This document shows, piece after piece, positions 62,746 through 64,000 of a stretch of DNA of 64,000 nucleotides. How positions within the stretch are numbered: the first letter of the stretch is position 1; each line of letters begins with the position of its first letter. The notes beneath the pieces were generated by a model. The model was not told the origin of the DNA. It did not search any database and saw only the letters and a program-made list of their open reading frames with translations. Made by a program: the position numbers and the translations under genes. Source of the DNA: RUG100 sp050953425 (GTDB lineage: Bacteria > Bacillota > Clostridia > Peptostreptococcales > Anaerovoracaceae); contig JBMNMQ010000007.1 in NCBI GenBank assembly GCA_050953425.1, forward strand, positions 62,001 to 126,000. The letters run 5' to 3'.

Positions 62746-62815
62746 GGCAGCATTAAATGCACTAAGAAAAATGCTGCCCCAGAATACATCTATAGTTTAT
62801 CGGATATCCGGTAAT
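62746..62815. promoter_or_regulatory. Inverted repeats upstream of the sensor operon
   Basis: GGCAGCATT (62746-62754) and AATGCTGCC (62770-62778) form a perfect 9-bp inverted repeat with a 15-bp centre. Further out, TTATCGGATATCCGGTAA (62798-62815) is a near-perfect palindrome around CGGATATCCG. Both lie where the - strand operon promoter should be; I could not identify a convincing -35/-10 pair. The rest of the 363-bp gap 62711-63073 holds the tadA promoter and no gene. Confidence 0.5.
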
Positions 62816-63034
62816 AAATCAAGGCACTGCCCGTTTTTTGCCGGTAAAACTGTTGAAATTTACATATTTTGCAAATTCGGCGGAAAATTAACAAACCCTC
62901 TGTCGCAATCCTTTCCCGGCTTTATACGCGCCGGCTTCTTCCGCAGACTCCGTGCGGACCGGCCGACAGAGAAACGGCCTGCAGGCGTGCCGGCGCGTTC
63001 CGGCCGCGGCTTTCCGGTAAACAAACGGCAAGTC

Positions 63035-63063
63035 TTGAACCTCGATATAAAGTGTGATATGAT
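63035..63063 (+). promoter_or_regulatory. Promoter of tadA, transcript start within a few bases of the ATG
   Basis: TTGAAC (63035-63040), 17 bp, TATGAT (63058-63063). The start codon at 63074 is only 10 bases further, so the leader would be about 3-6 nt, too short for a ribosome site. Confidence 0.7.
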
Positions 63064-63073
63064 ATCCAAGCGT

Positions 63074-63538
63074 ATGGAAAAATACATGAGAGCAGCGCTG
63101 GAAGAGGCAAAAACCGCTGCCGCACTCGGGGAAATCCCGATCGGGGCGGTCATTGTCCGTGACGGCGAAATCATCGCCCGCGGTCACAACCTGACCGAGA
63201 GCGACAGAGATCCGACGGCGCACGCGGAAATCAATGCCATCCGCGCCGCGGCACGCCGGCTGGGAGGCTGGCGGCTGCTCGGCTGTGAGATGTATGTGAC
63301 GGCGGAGCCCTGCGCCATGTGTGCCGGTGCCATTGTCTGGTCACGTCTCGAGAAAGTCACCATCGGAACGATGGACCCCAAGGCCGGTGCCTGCGGGTCC
63401 CTATATAATATTGTACAGGATCCGCGCCTGAATCATCGCGTGGAACTGGAGACCGGACTCCTCGGGGAGGAATGCCGCGAACTGATGCGGTCGTTCTTCC
63501 GCGGTCTGCGGAGACGGAACGGAGGAAAGCAGGAATGA
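63074..63538 (+). CDS. tadA: tRNA-specific adenosine deaminase
   Basis: 154 residues. H50-A-E52 (AHAEINAI) and P79-C80-x2-C83 (EPCAMCAGA) form the zinc site; GACGSLYNIVQDPRLNH is the TadA-specific region. It makes inosine at the wobble position of tRNA-Arg. An ATG at 63059 (MISKRM) lies inside the -10 box and cannot be on the transcript, so ATG 63074 (MEKYMRAALE) is chosen; another ATG at 63086 is possible. It overlaps the next gene by 4 bp (ATGA). Confidence 0.93.
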   Translation: MEKYMRAALEEAKTAAALGEIPIGAVIVRDGEIIARGHNLTESDRDPTAHAEINAIRAAARRLGGWRLLGCEMYVTAEPCAMCAGAIVWSRLEKVTIGTMDPKAGACGSLYNIVQDPRLNHRVELETGLLGEECRELMRSFFRGLRRRNGGKQE

Positions 63539-64000
63539 AGAGAATCAGCGCGATACTCATGCTGTCGCTGATACTGGTGATGCTGGGCAGTACCGCGGCG
63601 TTCGGCGCTTCGGAACTGTCGGTGGTCGAGACCTCGCCGAAAGACGGCGCCACCAACCAGTCGATCGACAATATGGGTGTCAAGGTCACGTTTAATAAGG
63701 CCGTTTACAGCAAAAAATACATGAAAGCCAACCAGAAAAAATGCCATCTGGTAGACAACAAGGGGAAAAACGTGCCCCACCGCGTGGCTTTCAACTCGGA
63801 TGAGAAGGACATCATGCTGGTGGTGGCCGATACCAGCGCCGATGCCAAGAAAAAGGCCAGGATCAAGAGCAAAACCAGGTACACGCTGGTCATTGACGAA
63901 GGCTTCACTGCCGCCGACGGCTCCACCCTCAACGACCGCGCGTCCACCACGTTTGAAACGCAGAACCGCAAGACCAGCATGCGCATCAGCATGGGCATGA
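63535..64000 (+). CDS. Secreted Ig-like domain protein, N-terminal part (3' end outside window)
   Basis: At least 155 residues, open to the window edge. A signal peptide (MKRISAILMLSLILVMLG, cleavage near AFGA) leads to a Big_5/SbsA-type Ig-like domain: ETSPKDGATNQSIDNMGVKV then TFNKAV, and later TLVIDEGFTAADGSTLND. Such domains occur in surface proteins of Gram-positive bacteria. It is coupled to tadA by an ATGA overlap with GGAGG upstream. It lacks similarity to proteins A-F apart from the general Ig theme. Confidence 0.78.
   Translation, partial: MKRISAILMLSLILVMLGSTAAFGASELSVVETSPKDGATNQSIDNMGVKVTFNKAVYSKKYMKANQKKCHLVDNKGKNVPHRVAFNSDEKDIMLVVADTSADAKKKARIKSKTRYTLVIDEGFTAADGSTLNDRASTTFETQNRKTSMRISMGM

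Overview
The window is a GC-rich chromosomal segment from a bacterium that I infer to be a Gram-positive anaerobe of the Firmicutes (Clostridia-like). The reasons are sigma-70 promoters with strong AGGAGG ribosome sites, a FeoA-FeoB fusion, an acylating aldehyde dehydrogenase, MocR/EcsC/CvpA/ECF-S genes, and very large leucine-rich-repeat (LRR) and putative-Ig surface proteins with signal peptides but no outer-membrane genes. No rRNA, tRNA, CRISPR array, insertion sequence or prophage was recognised, and the species cannot be named from this sequence.

Positions 1-28783 are mostly housekeeping and metabolic genes in short operons. They are the 3' end of a saccharopine dehydrogenase-like gene, a serine hydrolase, an unknown acidic protein, a CoA-acylating aldehyde dehydrogenase, and a molybdenum-cofactor pair behind a long structured leader. 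These are followed by EcsC, a TatD-associated radical SAM protein, FeoAB, a MocR-type regulator divergent from an ECF vitamin transporter subunit, a sirtuin, SurE with an isochorismatase-like hydrolase, a DUF2156 protein, thiolase, a two-component system with a striking operator array, CoaBC, GlnRS, a prepilin-peptidase-like membrane protein, YhbY, TruA, dCMP deaminase, a MATE exporter and CvpA. Several intergenic gaps carry short tandem repeats of unrelated sequence (units of 30, 31, 38 and 58 bp).

Positions 29544-57904 form a 28-kb surface-protein locus, all on the + strand. Proteins A and B are LRR proteins. C is a papain-like protease with InlB-type repeats. D (2535 residues) and E are LRR proteins with long arrays of putative Ig (He_PIG) domains. 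F is a nearly pure He_PIG array. All six share a basic C-terminal Fn3-like plus Big2-like module, and none shows a sortase, SLH or CWB2 signal. The He_PIG arrays show higher-order duplication: about eight domains repeated in D and a five-domain cassette three times in F. E is cut by one in-frame UGA that replaces a conserved Trp, separating it from its C-terminal module. A/B and C are each preceded by the same promoter cassette, with an inverted repeat exactly 17 bp upstream of the -10 box. D, E and F share a different, structured leader.

Positions 58129-62710 (- strand) hold a three-gene signalling operon: a lipoprotein-like sensor with a substrate-binding-like ectodomain, a 7TM-like region and a degenerate kinase; a NarX-like histidine kinase; and a LuxR/NarL-type response regulator. 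Its position and the NarL-like shape of the inverted repeat make it the best candidate regulator of the surface locus; this link is inference. The window ends with tadA and the start of a secreted Ig-like protein.

Three genes (the unknown acidic protein, EcsC and tadA) have sigma-70 promoters so close to the start codon that their mRNAs should be leaderless or nearly so.
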